A DNA stretch of 64,000 bases, taken from contig NZ_NRRR01000001.1 in assembly GCF_016583765.1 (NCBI RefSeq), positions 310,001-374,000 of the forward strand, in the 5' to 3' direction. Below are positions 18,345 through 28,372 of this stretch, in pieces; position 1 is the stretch's first letter, and every line of letters starts with the position of its first letter. Under the pieces are notes generated by a model. That model ran no database searches. It was not told the origin of the DNA and saw only the letters and a list, made by a program, of their open reading frames with translations. Position numbers and translations under genes: made by a program. The DNA is from Chromatium weissei. GTDB taxonomy: Bacteria > Pseudomonadota > Gammaproteobacteria > Chromatiales > Chromatiaceae.

Positions 18345-18884
18345 ATGACCCGGCAAAAAACCTACCTTGTGATCTCAGCACTCGGCGAAGACCGCCCCGG
18401 CATCGTCAATCAAATTTCCAAAACTGTGCTGGAACATGGCTGCAACATCGAAGACAGCCGCATGACCGTGCTCGGTGGCGAGTTTGCAGCGATGCTCTTG
18501 GTGGAGGGCAAATGGAATACGTTGGCCAAGATCGAAAATGCGCTGCCCGAATTGGAGCGCCAGCTCGGCATGACGATCATTTCCAAACGCACCGGCGAAC
18601 GCACCACTCGCAGCAATTTGCTGCCCTACGCGGTGGACGTGGTGTCAATGGATCATCCCGGCATCATCAATAATCTGGCGGGATTTTTTGCTGATCGCAA
18701 AATCAACATCGAAGATATGGCGACCAGCACTTACGCCGCTGCGCACACCGGCACGCCGATGTTCGCCGTGCATATCACCGTCGGAATTCCCGCAGATTTA
18801 CACATCGCCGGACTGCGCGAGGAATTCATGGATTACTGCGACGGGCTCAATCTCGATGCCGTGCTGGAACCGCTGAAAGGTTAA
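18345..18884 (+). CDS. gcvR: ACT-domain regulator, GcvR-like
   Basis: A 179-residue protein made of two ACT domains and no DNA-binding domain. The first begins near residue 4 (YLVISALGEDRPGIVNQI) and the second near residue 90 (YAVDVVSMDHPGIINNL). GcvR binds GcvA and glycine and blocks activation of the glycine cleavage operon in E. coli. The start MTRQKTYLV at 18345 was chosen over an upstream extension that has no ACT similarity. Neither gcvA nor gcv genes are here, so the target is inferred only. Confidence 0.82.
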   Translation: MTRQKTYLVISALGEDRPGIVNQISKTVLEHGCNIEDSRMTVLGGEFAAMLLVEGKWNTLAKIENALPELERQLGMTIISKRTGERTTRSNLLPYAVDVVSMDHPGIINNLAGFFADRKINIEDMATSTYAAAHTGTPMFAVHITVGIPADLHIAGLREEFMDYCDGLNLDAVLEPLKG

Positions 18885-18888
18885 AGCA

Positions 18889-18932
18889 AATTCCCTCAAT
18901 CCCCTTTAGCAAAGGGGACGAGGGGAATTTTT
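18889..18932 (+). terminator. Nested hairpin terminator / CCCCTTT-AAAGGGG repeat element
   Basis: An inner stem CCCCTTT-AGC-AAAGGGG (18901-18917) is enclosed by AATTCCCTC (18889-18897) pairing with GAGGGGAATT (18920-18929, one bulge). It is followed by TTTTT. It sits directly after the gcvR-like gene and should act as a terminator before queF. The nested, AT-flanked structure resembles a dispersed repeat type seen in other genomes. Confidence 0.7.
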
Positions 18933-18969
18933 CAAATTGAGCTTTTTTATTGTTGACGAGAATAAACCG

Positions 18970-19359
18970 ATGCCCAGCATTCCCAGTAAAACCCTTGAAA
19001 CCTTTCCGAATCCGCAGCAAGAACGTGATTACACCATTCGAATGCGCATTCCTGAATTCACCTGTTTATGCCCGAAAACCGGTCAACCTGATTTCGCCGA
19101 ATTGCGTTTGGAATATGTGCCAGATCGGTCGTGCATCGAATTAAAAGCACTGAAAAATTACATCTGGTCGTATCGCAATGAAGGCGCATTTCACGAAGCA
19201 ATTACCAATCGCATTCTCAACGATTTGGTCGCCACCATCGCACCGCGTTTCATGCGCCTGACTGCCGAATTCAACGTGCGTGGCGGTATTTACACCATCG
19301 TCAGCGCCGAACACCGCGCAGTGGGCTGGGAACCGTCAACGCCAGTGCAACTGCCTTAA
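18970..19359 (+). CDS. queF: NADPH-dependent 7-cyano-7-deazaguanine reductase QueF (short type)
   Basis: A 129-residue enzyme that reduces preQ0 to preQ1 in queuosine biosynthesis. Diagnostic motifs are [16 protein letters not shown], containing the catalytic Cys and Asp, and [22 protein letters not shown], the QueF E-x-K-x-x-K signature. The short unimodular length differs from the duplicated E. coli form. ATG 18970 ([10 protein letters not shown]) was chosen; an extension from 18937 lacks similarity. It starts a run of five closely spaced genes ending in ttcA, another tRNA-modification gene. Confidence 0.95.
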   Translation: MPSIPSKTLETFPNPQQERDYTIRMRIPEFTCLCPKTGQPDFAELRLEYVPDRSCIELKALKNYIWSYRNEGAFHEAITNRILNDLVATIAPRFMRLTAEFNVRGGIYTIVSAEHRAVGWEPSTPVQLP

Positions 19360-19383
19360 TTGATTGCGAAAACGCGAAACAGC

Positions 19384-20307
19384 ATGAAGCCGACTTTCAC
19401 CATTCTCGGCACCGGCGCACTCGGTGGCTTTTACGGCTCGCAATTGCTGCGCAGCGGCGCGACGGTGCGGTTTATCGCCCACAGCGACGTTGAATTCATT
19501 CGCAAGCACGGGCTGCGAGTTGATTCGCCGCTCGGCAATGTGCAGCACCAATCGGTCGCGGTTTATGCCGCCAGCGATGAAATTCCGCCGTCGGATGTCG
19601 TCTGCATCGCGCTAAAAACCACACAAAATCATCTGCTACCGAAACTGCTCGCGCCGCTGGTGCACGACGGCACGGTGCTGCTCAATCTGCAAAACGGGCT
19701 GACGCTCGAAAATGAATTGGCGACGCAATTTCCACAAGCGGTTGTTATTGCTGGATTATGTTTTCTGTGCGCCAACAAACTCGGTTTCGGTCACATCGCC
19801 CATCTCGATTACGGCTTGGTCAGTTTTGCGCCATTTGATGAACGCGGAGTCGCGTGGATTCCGCGCCTGATGGAGGCCTTCGCGGCGGCGAGCATTCCGG
19901 TGGAAGCGCAGTCGGAGTTGACGACGGCGCGTTGGCGCAAATTATTGTGGAATATCCCGTTTAACGGATTGTCAGTGCTGCTGAATCGGAACACCGACGG
20001 GCTGATGGCGGACGCCGATGCGCGGGCGCTGGCGGAGCAATTGATGACAGAAGTGGTCGCTGGCGCAGCGGCGTGCGGTGTGCATTTTGCCGACGATTTT
20101 CCCGCGCAACTCCTTGAAACGACAGCACGAATGAAGCCTTACGCACCGAGTATGCGTTTGGATTATTTGGCTCAACGGGAATTGGAAATTGAATATCTCT
20201 ATCGGCGACCGCTGCGCGAAGTGATGCAGCACGGAATGCGACTGCCAGCGGTGGAGGCGATCACGCGGCTGTTGACCATCGCCGACCGGCACAATCGTTC
20301 AGCCTGA
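19384..20307 (+). CDS. panE: 2-dehydropantoate 2-reductase
   Basis: A 307-residue ketopantoate reductase of the coenzyme A pathway. The N-terminal NADPH motif is ILGTGALGGFYGSQLL, the middle has LLNLQNGLTLENELA, and the catalytic Lys/Asn helix is seen in TARWRKLLWNIPFNGLSVLL. The start ATG 19384 lies 24 bases after queF. Because the ApbA/PanE family includes paralogues with other 2-keto-acid substrates, the pathway assignment is slightly less certain than the family. Confidence 0.88.
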   Translation: MKPTFTILGTGALGGFYGSQLLRSGATVRFIAHSDVEFIRKHGLRVDSPLGNVQHQSVAVYAASDEIPPSDVVCIALKTTQNHLLPKLLAPLVHDGTVLLNLQNGLTLENELATQFPQAVVIAGLCFLCANKLGFGHIAHLDYGLVSFAPFDERGVAWIPRLMEAFAAASIPVEAQSELTTARWRKLLWNIPFNGLSVLLNRNTDGLMADADARALAEQLMTEVVAGAAACGVHFADDFPAQLLETTARMKPYAPSMRLDYLAQRELEIEYLYRRPLREVMQHGMRLPAVEAITRLLTIADRHNRSA

Positions 20308-20328
20308 ATGCTGCGGAGTGTGAAACCA

Positions 20329-21327
20329 ATGCAAGCAATTGAAATACATGAAATTGGCGAGCCGTCAGTGCTGCAACTGGTCGAGCGCCCGCGCCCGCAA
20401 ATCACCACGCCAACCGAGATTTTGGTCAAGTTGGCTGCCGCTGGTGTTAATCCGGTTGATACCAAAATTCGCCGCAACGGCGCGATGAACGCAGCGGGTT
20501 TGCCGGCGATTCTCGGCTGTGACGGCGCGGGCGTGATTGCCGCCGTCGGTGACGCAGTGACGCGATTTCAGCCCGGCGATGCCGTTTGGTTTTGTCACGG
20601 CGGACTCGGTGGCGACGCGGGCAATTACGCGGAATATCGCGTCATCGATCAGGCGCTGGTGCAACCTAAACCGGCAGCATTGACGCTGATTGAGGCGGGC
20701 GCTGCGCCGTTGGTTTTGCTCACCGCGTGGGAGGCGCTGCATGATCGTGCGCGAATTGCTGCCGGGCAGCAGGTGCTGATTCACGGCGGCGCGGGCGGAG
20801 TCGGACATGTCGCAATTCAATTGGCGGTGGCGGCGGGCGCTCGCGTGTGCACGACGGTCAGTAGCGCGGAAAAGGCGATATTTGCGCAATCACTCGGTGC
20901 AGAACGCTGCATCAATTATCACGAAGAAACTGTGGCCGACGCGGTGCTGGAGTGGACGAACGGGCGCGGTGTGGACATCGCTTTGGATACGGTCGGGCCA
21001 ACGGTGTTTCAGCAGACGATTCCGTTGGTAGCGCAGTACGGCGATCTGGTGACGATTTTGGATCCCAGCGCGGCGCTCAATTTGAAAGAAGCGCGGCTGC
21101 GCAATCTGCGTCTGAGTTTGACGCTGATGCTCACGCCGCAATTGCACGATTTACCGACGGCGCTGGCGCATCAGGGCGACATTCTCAATCACTGCGCCGA
21201 GCTGATTGAACGCGGTGCGCTCCAGATTGTGGTGTCGAAAACCTTTCCGTTAGCACAGGCTGCTGCTGCACATCAGTTGCTTGAACAAGGACATGCGACC
21301 GGCAAGCTGGCGCTGGTGTGCGACTGA
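20329..21327 (+). CDS. Zinc-type alcohol dehydrogenase / NADPH:quinone oxidoreductase-like protein
   Basis: A 332-residue medium-chain dehydrogenase of the quinone oxidoreductase branch. It has the GroES-like N-terminal half (AAGVNPVDTKIRR), then the NADPH motif LIHGGAGGVGHVAIQLA near residue 147. Catalytic zinc ligands of true alcohol dehydrogenases are absent, as expected for this branch. I chose ATG 20329 because GGAG lies ten bases upstream; ATG 20308, which abuts the panE stop, is the alternative. The substrate is unknown. Confidence 0.85.
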   Translation: MQAIEIHEIGEPSVLQLVERPRPQITTPTEILVKLAAAGVNPVDTKIRRNGAMNAAGLPAILGCDGAGVIAAVGDAVTRFQPGDAVWFCHGGLGGDAGNYAEYRVIDQALVQPKPAALTLIEAGAAPLVLLTAWEALHDRARIAAGQQVLIHGGAGGVGHVAIQLAVAAGARVCTTVSSAEKAIFAQSLGAERCINYHEETVADAVLEWTNGRGVDIALDTVGPTVFQQTIPLVAQYGDLVTILDPSAALNLKEARLRNLRLSLTLMLTPQLHDLPTALAHQGDILNHCAELIERGALQIVVSKTFPLAQAAAAHQLLEQGHATGKLALVCD

Positions 21328-21328
21328 A

Positions 21329-21922
21329 TTGGTAGAACCACTGCTCGACATCACGGCATTGACCCGAGTACGGGTGGCGCTGCTTTCCGACACGCACAGC
21401 GTTCTTGATGCGCGCATTCAAACGCTGGTCAGTCACTGCGATTTGGCGGTGCATGGCGGTGACATCGGGCAGGCGACGGTGCTGGCGCAGTTGCAACCGC
21501 GTCTCGGACGCGTGTTGGCGGTATTCGGCAATAACGATGTGATTCCGAAATGGGCAGCAGCCGATCAGGAGCTGCTGGCGTATCTGCCGGAATGGTTGAG
21601 GCTGGCGCTGCCGGGTGGAGAATTGGTGGCGATTCACGGTCATCAAACGATGGCGCGGGAACGACATCGCATTTTACGCGCCCGCTTTCCGCAGGCACGA
21701 GCGATTGTTTATGGCCACAGTCATCGGCTGGTGTTGGATATGGAAACGTTGCCGTGGGTGCTCAATCCGGGCGCAGCGGGACGCATTCGCACACACGGCG
21801 GGCCCTCGTGCATCGTCTTGACGGCAACGCCAACCACTTGGCAAATCGAGACTTATCGTTATGCGCCATCGCCGTTAAATGCGCAGGTGAGTCATTACGC
21901 GAGCGTTATTCAACCATGCTGA
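21329..21922 (+). CDS. Metallophosphoesterase, YfcE/MJ0936-like
   Basis: A roughly 197-residue phosphodiesterase of the calcineurin-like family. The metal-site motifs come in the expected order: LLSDTHSVLD, HGGDIGQ, VFGNNDV, AIHGH and YGHSHRLVLD. No ATG precedes the first motif in a sensible place; TTG 21329 directly after the preceding stop is chosen, with TTG 21359 and GTG 21374 as alternatives. The gene overlaps ttcA by seven bases. The substrate is not evident from the sequence. Confidence 0.83.
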   Translation: MVEPLLDITALTRVRVALLSDTHSVLDARIQTLVSHCDLAVHGGDIGQATVLAQLQPRLGRVLAVFGNNDVIPKWAAADQELLAYLPEWLRLALPGGELVAIHGHQTMARERHRILRARFPQARAIVYGHSHRLVLDMETLPWVLNPGAAGRIRTHGGPSCIVLTATPTTWQIETYRYAPSPLNAQVSHYASVIQPC

Positions 21923-22668
21923 AACCACCCAAATCGCTGCTGCGTCAAGTCGGTCGCGCCATCGCCGATTTCCGCATGATCGGCGCGGGCGACCGAATTT
22001 TACTCGGCGTGTCCGGCGGCAAGGATTCGTTGTCACTGCTACACATTCTCAACCATCTGCGCAGTTATGCGCCGGTGCGCTTTGAGCTGGCGGTGCTGAC
22101 GGTTGATCCCGAAGTGCCGGGATTTGATCCGCAGCCACTCAAGGAGTATTACGCAAGTCTTGGAATTGCTTGGCATTATGAACAGCAGCCGCTGTTGGAA
22201 CAGGCACAAACGCACATGGATGGCGATTCGTTTTGCGCCTACTGCTCACGAATGAAGCGCGGAATCATGTATCGCATTTGCCGTGAATACGGATACAACG
22301 TGCTGGCGCTCGGGCAACATTTAGATGATTTAGCAGAAAGTTTATTGATGTCGTTATTTCACGGCGGGCAATTGCGCACAATGAAAGCGCATTATGTGAA
22401 TCAATTCGGAGACGTGCGCATTATTCGCCCGCTGGTGTATTGCCGTGAGCGACAAATGGCGGATTATTCTATTCGTGCTGGGCTGCCGGTCATTGCAGAT
22501 TCCTGTCCGGCTTGTTTTACCAAACCCACGCAACGCGAATATATGAAAGCACTGCTTGCCCGTGAAGAAACTGCGCACAGTCATTTATTTGCAAACATTC
22601 TTCACGCGCTGAAACCAATTATGGTGGAAGGCGAATTGCCGCAGCCGGGCAGAATCAATGTTGAATAG
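21916..22668 (+). CDS. ttcA: tRNA 2-thiocytidine(32) biosynthesis protein TtcA
   Basis: A 250-residue PP-loop ATPase that thiolates cytidine 32 of certain tRNAs using an iron-sulfur cluster. The P-loop is LLGVSGGKDSLSLL; the two CxxC pairs are FCAYCSRMKRG and SCPACFT, and LGQHLDDLAESLLM is the family motif between them. It is shorter than the 311-residue E. coli protein because both ends are trimmed. Start ATG 21916 lies within the end of the phosphoesterase gene. Confidence 0.95.
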   Translation: MLKPPKSLLRQVGRAIADFRMIGAGDRILLGVSGGKDSLSLLHILNHLRSYAPVRFELAVLTVDPEVPGFDPQPLKEYYASLGIAWHYEQQPLLEQAQTHMDGDSFCAYCSRMKRGIMYRICREYGYNVLALGQHLDDLAESLLMSLFHGGQLRTMKAHYVNQFGDVRIIRPLVYCRERQMADYSIRAGLPVIADSCPACFTKPTQREYMKALLAREETAHSHLFANILHALKPIMVEGELPQPGRINVE

Positions 22669-22732
22669 CATTTAGAATTGCGTGTGCATTACCGTGAACA
22701 GGCACATTATTTCACGGCAATGCTGACAATTG

Positions 22733-24973
22733 TTATTTGACAGTATAACGCGTGACAGACTGATTATTTTGCTCGCTTAATTCTTTCACCTGACAACGAC
22801 TGTCTGCAAATACGCGCAAACGTTGTATTCCTTTTTCTGGTGCAACGAGATCAACAGTCACCGTTTTACTTTCATTGCGCACCAATTTATCAATATCCGC
22901 AAATCCGTCACCACTTGCACCACAAGATTGTCCTGCTGGTTCATTTACCCACACTTCCAAATTACCACCGTTTTCCAAAACCACATTGCCAATGTTTTTT
23001 AAGGTGATTTGTGCCTTAAAACTTTTTCCAGAACTTGGCGCAACAGGAATTAAAACCACATCGGTAATTTGAATATCTGCATTAGGCGTCGTTTTATTGC
23101 TAAAAGCAGCAGTCACATTAACATTTTTATTTAGTGTCACGCGGCATTGCATGGGATTAGTTGCATTAGCAACGCAGCCATTCCAATTCAATAAGTTTTC
23201 ACCATCGCTGGGTTTGGCTGTGAGCATCACCACCTCAGTTGAGGTGAAATTTTCAGCACAATCCGCTCCGCAGTTAATTCCAACTGGATTACTAATCACG
23301 ATGCCATTACCAGTAGTTTTCACTGTTAACGTATAGCCACTGGGAATAGTGGCAAAATTGGCAGTGACGGTTTTATTGGCAGTTATTTTGAATTGACATT
23401 GCAGTGCGTTAGTCGTTTCTGCGGTGCAGCCAGTCCAACTGACAAACGTTGAACCGCTATCAGGAATTGCAGTGAGAATGACATTGCTGCCTTTTTCAAA
23501 ATCAGCGATGCAACCCGAACCGATGCCGCAATTGATTTTGCCGTCGCTGCTTTTCACAGTGCCAGTGCCAATTTTACTAATGGCGAGGCTGTAATTGATT
23601 GGCTTGGCATTAAAGGTTGCGGTGACGGTTTGCGCTTTGTTCATGGTCACGCTGCAAGTGCCCGTTTTATTCGTACAGGCACCGCTCCAACCCGCAAATG
23701 TTGAATTGGCATCTGCCGTCGCGGTGAGGATTATTTTCGTGCCGTCATTAAAATCACCGCCGCATTTGCTGCCGCAATCAATTACAGCATCGCTGCTTTT
23801 AATTGTTCCATTTCCATCGCCACTTTTATTCACGGTTAAATGCTGTTCGGCGGTGCGCACGAGGCGAACATGACCGCCGTAGTCCCGATTGCCTGCGCTG
23901 AAGGTGTCATAATAGAAATTCACAAGCCCAATGCTGGTTGTAACAGAACTCGACAAAAACCACGCACTGTCTAACAAACTGGGTGTATTGGGAAAATACG
24001 CGGTGTCAATTGCTGGTGCAACACGATTGTGATCCACCAAGGCTTGCAGTTCTTTCACATTTGGCAATCGCCAATCGCTATAGCCACCCAAGCGTGAATT
24101 ATTCGCTGCTGTTAATGCGGCACTCCAATTCATTACGGATGGACTGCCGGTGCAATTGGTGCCGATTTGTCCTTCAGTGCATTTCGCCCACATCAATCCC
24201 GTATTCGTCTGGGAAACCGTGCCATTATCATTGTCAATAAAAGAATCAACAGACTGTTTTCCACGCACGAGTTGAACAGAAGTAGCCATACTCCGAAGCC
24301 TATAAATTGGCATAGTAACTACGTTAGCCCATGCGTAATCTGAGTAAGAAAATAAGGGGGAACCAGACCAACTAAAAAGTAAACAATTTAAGAAATAGTC
24401 TGTATAAATTAAACCACTAAGGTCGGCAACTTCCCTCATTTCTTTGGGCATTGGCATTCTCCAGTCACTAAAACCGCACAAGCCCGCGCTATTCACATCT
24501 TGAACAAATTTTTCCGTATCACAGCGCCCGCTTTTATAACAAGCGCCACCGCTGACAGTGCCTTTATTTCCATCGGGTGAATTGGTGTCATACCACGTAT
24601 AAGTCCAATCCTTATCGCGCAGACCACCATCATCAGTTTTTACTTCCCATATCAATCCAGTGACATTATCCCGAACGCAGTAATGATTCGTGGCGCTGGC
24701 GGGCAATTCATTTCCGTTTGCATCCAGTTTTGTGAAATCAAATCCGGCGGCGCCACCACCAATTTTCGTCAACGTTCCAGCGGCAGCTTCGGCATCGCGC
24801 CCAAATTCAGCATCTTGACCGGGGAAACCGTCCACCGGACACGGCAGCCCACTTTCAGTTTCATTTGCGCAAGTGGTGATGCCGGTGTCGTTGAGACCGG
24901 CGGAATGCGCGGCGGGAAGCAGCAGCAGCGCGGCAATTCCTATCCAATAAACAGATCGAATCGAATGAAGCAT
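22733..24973 (-). CDS. Secreted multidomain protein: two DUF1566 domains, three InlB-B-like repeats, CARDB-like domain
   Basis: A 746-residue exported protein with a signal peptide (MLHSIRSVYWIGIAALLLLP, cleavage likely after AHSA). Two DUF1566/Lcl-type domains follow (about residues 95-240 and 250-375), marked by GLIWEVK, FSDWRMPMPKEM, GLMWAKC and YSDWRLPNVKEL. Next come three repeats of about 75 residues with the pattern CG..C...F..G..V.LTA.....S.F..W.GC and a closing VTA.F (about 375-640). A C-terminal CARDB-like beta domain (IQITDVVLIPVAPSSGKSF) ends the protein. Paired cysteines recur in each repeat. It is probably a surface or extracellular protein of unknown target. Monocistronic; coding composition is more AT-rich than its neighbours. 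Confidence 0.8.
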   Translation of the reverse strand: MLHSIRSVYWIGIAALLLLPAAHSAGLNDTGITTCANETESGLPCPVDGFPGQDAEFGRDAEAAAGTLTKIGGGAAGFDFTKLDANGNELPASATNHYCVRDNVTGLIWEVKTDDGGLRDKDWTYTWYDTNSPDGNKGTVSGGACYKSGRCDTEKFVQDVNSAGLCGFSDWRMPMPKEMREVADLSGLIYTDYFLNCLLFSWSGSPLFSYSDYAWANVVTMPIYRLRSMATSVQLVRGKQSVDSFIDNDNGTVSQTNTGLMWAKCTEGQIGTNCTGSPSVMNWSAALTAANNSRLGGYSDWRLPNVKELQALVDHNRVAPAIDTAYFPNTPSLLDSAWFLSSSVTTSIGLVNFYYDTFSAGNRDYGGHVRLVRTAEQHLTVNKSGDGNGTIKSSDAVIDCGSKCGGDFNDGTKIILTATADANSTFAGWSGACTNKTGTCSVTMNKAQTVTATFNAKPINYSLAISKIGTGTVKSSDGKINCGIGSGCIADFEKGSNVILTAIPDSGSTFVSWTGCTAETTNALQCQFKITANKTVTANFATIPSGYTLTVKTTGNGIVISNPVGINCGADCAENFTSTEVVMLTAKPSDGENLLNWNGCVANATNPMQCRVTLNKNVNVTAAFSNKTTPNADIQITDVVLIPVAPSSGKSFKAQITLKNIGNVVLENGGNLEVWVNEPAGQSCGASGDGFADIDKLVRNESKTVTVDLVAPEKGIQRLRVFADSRCQVKELSEQNNQSVTRYTVK

Positions 24974-25243
24974 TATTGTTCTCCAAAGATGGTGGGGCGG
25001 TGTAAAACAATTGAGCGTAACGCAGTTAAAAACAAAATAGTTAAAAATTCAACTGCGTCAGTCTTACTTTGTTAAAACTTCGATTTCAGTTTAGCCTATT
25101 TATGCAGTAATACAGTCAACAGCGGAAAACTGTAAGCAGTTAAGATGTTAAAACGTTTGTTTGAACATTAAACTTAATGCCGAAAATCAGTAGCGTAAAC
25201 ATCGATAGCAAAAATGAATTTTTACGCAAAACGGTAATAGAAA

Positions 25244-25642
25244 ATGAATACACGTCAAGGCGAAAAACTAGGTTGGATATTCGGTTGGTTAGGCGGCTTT
25301 ATTTGGGTTGCTATATTATCTGCTGTATTGCTCTGGCAAGGGAAATGGTTACAAGGTGCATTCGGTGCGCTATTAACTCTCGTGGCAATTACAGCGATTC
25401 GGCAATTTGCACCTTGGCGTTATCCAATACAACCGTATTGGAAATTGATGCTTGCACCCTATAGTTTAATTGGAGCATCTATTCTGTGGGCAATTTGGGT
25501 GTTTGGTGGAGTTGCGGCAGATGATTTTGATGCGTGGTCTTTTTTAATGTTGTTGCCTATTTTTATTTCATTTGGAACGCTGTCACATCGAAAATGGATA
25601 GACGGCGAGCCAAAATCTCCTCGGCAAAAAGACGCTAAATGA
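25244..25642 (+). CDS. Small hypothetical membrane protein
   Basis: A 132-residue protein with four probable membrane segments (GWLGGFIWVAILSAVLLW; GAFGALLTLVAITAI; LMLAPYSLIGASILWAIWVF; SFLMLLPIFISFGTL) and a charged C-terminus. I do not recognise the family. It stands alone 97 bases before purB. The start ATG 25244 is the first one that places a basic N-terminus ahead of helix 1; the ribosome site is weak. Confidence 0.6.
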   Translation: MNTRQGEKLGWIFGWLGGFIWVAILSAVLLWQGKWLQGAFGALLTLVAITAIRQFAPWRYPIQPYWKLMLAPYSLIGASILWAIWVFGGVAADDFDAWSFLMLLPIFISFGTLSHRKWIDGEPKSPRQKDAK

Positions 25643-25696
25643 TTCATTACAAATGGACGATTCGCTTGTAAAATACATCAAAAGCAATTAACTTGA

Positions 25697-27106
<1,410 letters not shown>

Positions 27107-27111
27107 CGCAT

Positions 27112-27145
27112 AAAAAAGGTCGATCACGCATTAACGTGATCGACC
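27112..27145 (-). terminator. Rho-independent terminator (T tract on minus strand)
   Basis: GGTCGATCACG (27118-27128) and CGTGATCGACC (27135-27145) form a perfect 11-bp stem with a six-base loop. Six A residues precede it on the plus strand, giving a U tract for leftward transcripts, which fits the OmpA-like gene at 27347-27919. It also lies six bases after purB and may serve both. A weaker hairpin AGCCACA/TGTGGCT occurs at 27154-27178. Confidence 0.75.
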
Positions 27146-27346
27146 AGACCATCAGCCACACTCGGGGGGGATGTGGCTTATTGGACACCGCCGCATCGAT
27201 GTTGAAATCGCACAACATTGAGGCGGATCATTCGTTGAGTTAATTCAGAAATGACTGCGCGTTTGAAAATCATTGATCGTGTTTTCTATCGCGTCAGCGG
27301 CGTGAACTGTATTGCTATCCGCGATAGTTTTTAATCGCGTATTGTA

Positions 27347-27919
27347 TTAAATACCATCTTCAACGTTGATTTTCACGCGGCGCTGTTGAACCGAATAAAT
27401 ATCAACTCCGGGCAGCAAATCTTGTTTACCGCGACTACTGACGGAAACAATATCCTGAGCCGGAATACCTTTGCTCACCATGTATTGTTGAACGGCTTCA
27501 GCGCGACGTTGACCGAGTTGATAATTGTATGCGTCAGAGCCTTTTGCATCCGTATGACCTGTTAAAGAAACACGTTCGTGCATTGGCGTTTCTTTCAGCT
27601 GCGTAATGTAATCATCAAGCCGCCGTAATTCGCTGTCATTGGCGATATTTTGAATGTGGTATTTATCGAATTCAAAATTCAAACGCACCGTGAATTCCTT
27701 GGGCACAGCCGCAACGGGCGCGGATTCAGTACACGGCGATAAATCACCCGCGCCATGCAAACTCTGCCAACATTCATCATAGTTATTGACCCAAGCAGCA
27801 CCCTCAGGTTGTGCTGCCCAGAAATGCTCATTGTTGTAATCATCGTTCGCATTTGCAGCGAGTGGCGCAGCCAAAGCCAACGCAATCGCAAGGTGGACGG
27901 AAGTAAATGAAGTGCGCAT
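27347..27919 (-). CDS. OmpA-family peptidoglycan-binding protein
   Basis: A 190-residue exported protein with a signal peptide (MRTSFTSVHLAIALALAAPL, cleavage near ANAND). A short linker is followed by an OmpA C-terminal domain: LNFEFDKYHIQ, LTGHTDAKGSDAYNYQLGQRR and AVQQYMVSKGIP, with the Asp and Arg that bind diaminopimelate. It lacks a beta-barrel and lipobox, so it is a soluble periplasmic protein or a partner of an envelope complex. ATG 27919 is preceded by AGGAAATACAAC, a good ribosome site; longer readings upstream lack one. Confidence 0.88.
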   Translation of the reverse strand: MRTSFTSVHLAIALALAAPLAANANDDYNNEHFWAAQPEGAAWVNNYDECWQSLHGAGDLSPCTESAPVAAVPKEFTVRLNFEFDKYHIQNIANDSELRRLDDYITQLKETPMHERVSLTGHTDAKGSDAYNYQLGQRRAEAVQQYMVSKGIPAQDIVSVSSRGKQDLLPGVDIYSVQQRRVKINVEDGI

Positions 27920-28372
27920 GTTGTATTTCCTATTCAGTGAGTGGAATTGAAATTGGGAACCGTTGCTTATTGACATCGCAACACTGCGTTGGCATCTGGC
28001 ATCAATAAAAAACAATGACATCATTGCGTTATTGAACTTGGCATCGAAGCAGTCTTCCATAAGCGGGAAATGATGCGCCAAAATGAACGACGCGAGTGCA
28101 TGACCGCACACAGGAACACAGACATTTTAGCCCACAACTGGAACAAAAGAGCAACTTTTTTCACCATTTGCGTCATATTTACCACGACCGCAACTTTAAT
28201 CACGACATGCGCTGTGCTGCATTTCAAAAAATAAATTGCAAATAAACCGATTAGCTCAATATCCAACTGTTTCTCTTTTGCCACAGCGCCCACTGCAACA
28301 AATCTGCGGATTTGGAGCAGTGGGCGTCGTTTTTGACTACGACTATTGCGTCATCGCGCCGGACCGTTCCTG
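27920..28372. other. Intergenic region with large hairpin
   Basis: This 453-base gap between divergent genes holds the promoter of the OmpA-like gene, an AT-rich segment, and the 40-base nested hairpin at 28287-28326. A 90-codon minus-strand reading runs through it but starts inside the hairpin and resembles nothing known. Confidence 0.5.
28287..28334 (+). terminator. Long nested hairpin followed by T tract
   Basis: CGCCCACTGC (28287-28296) pairs with GCAGTGGGCG (28317-28326), and inside it CAAATC pairs with GATTTG across a TGCG loop. The hairpin is followed by TCGTTTTTG. It has the form of a strong terminator or leader attenuator 46 bases ahead of the hydrolase start, although no rightward gene lies just upstream. 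Confidence 0.5.

Noticed and set aside
18889..18969. preQ1 riboswitch upstream of queF
   Set aside because: The structure there is a nested GC-rich hairpin with a T tract directly after the preceding gene, which is terminator-like, and no preQ1 aptamer sequence is seen.
28021..28293. 90-codon minus-strand frame with hydrophobic stretches
   Set aside because: It starts with GTG inside the large hairpin, has no ribosome site and no recognisable similarity. A small membrane protein cannot be fully excluded.
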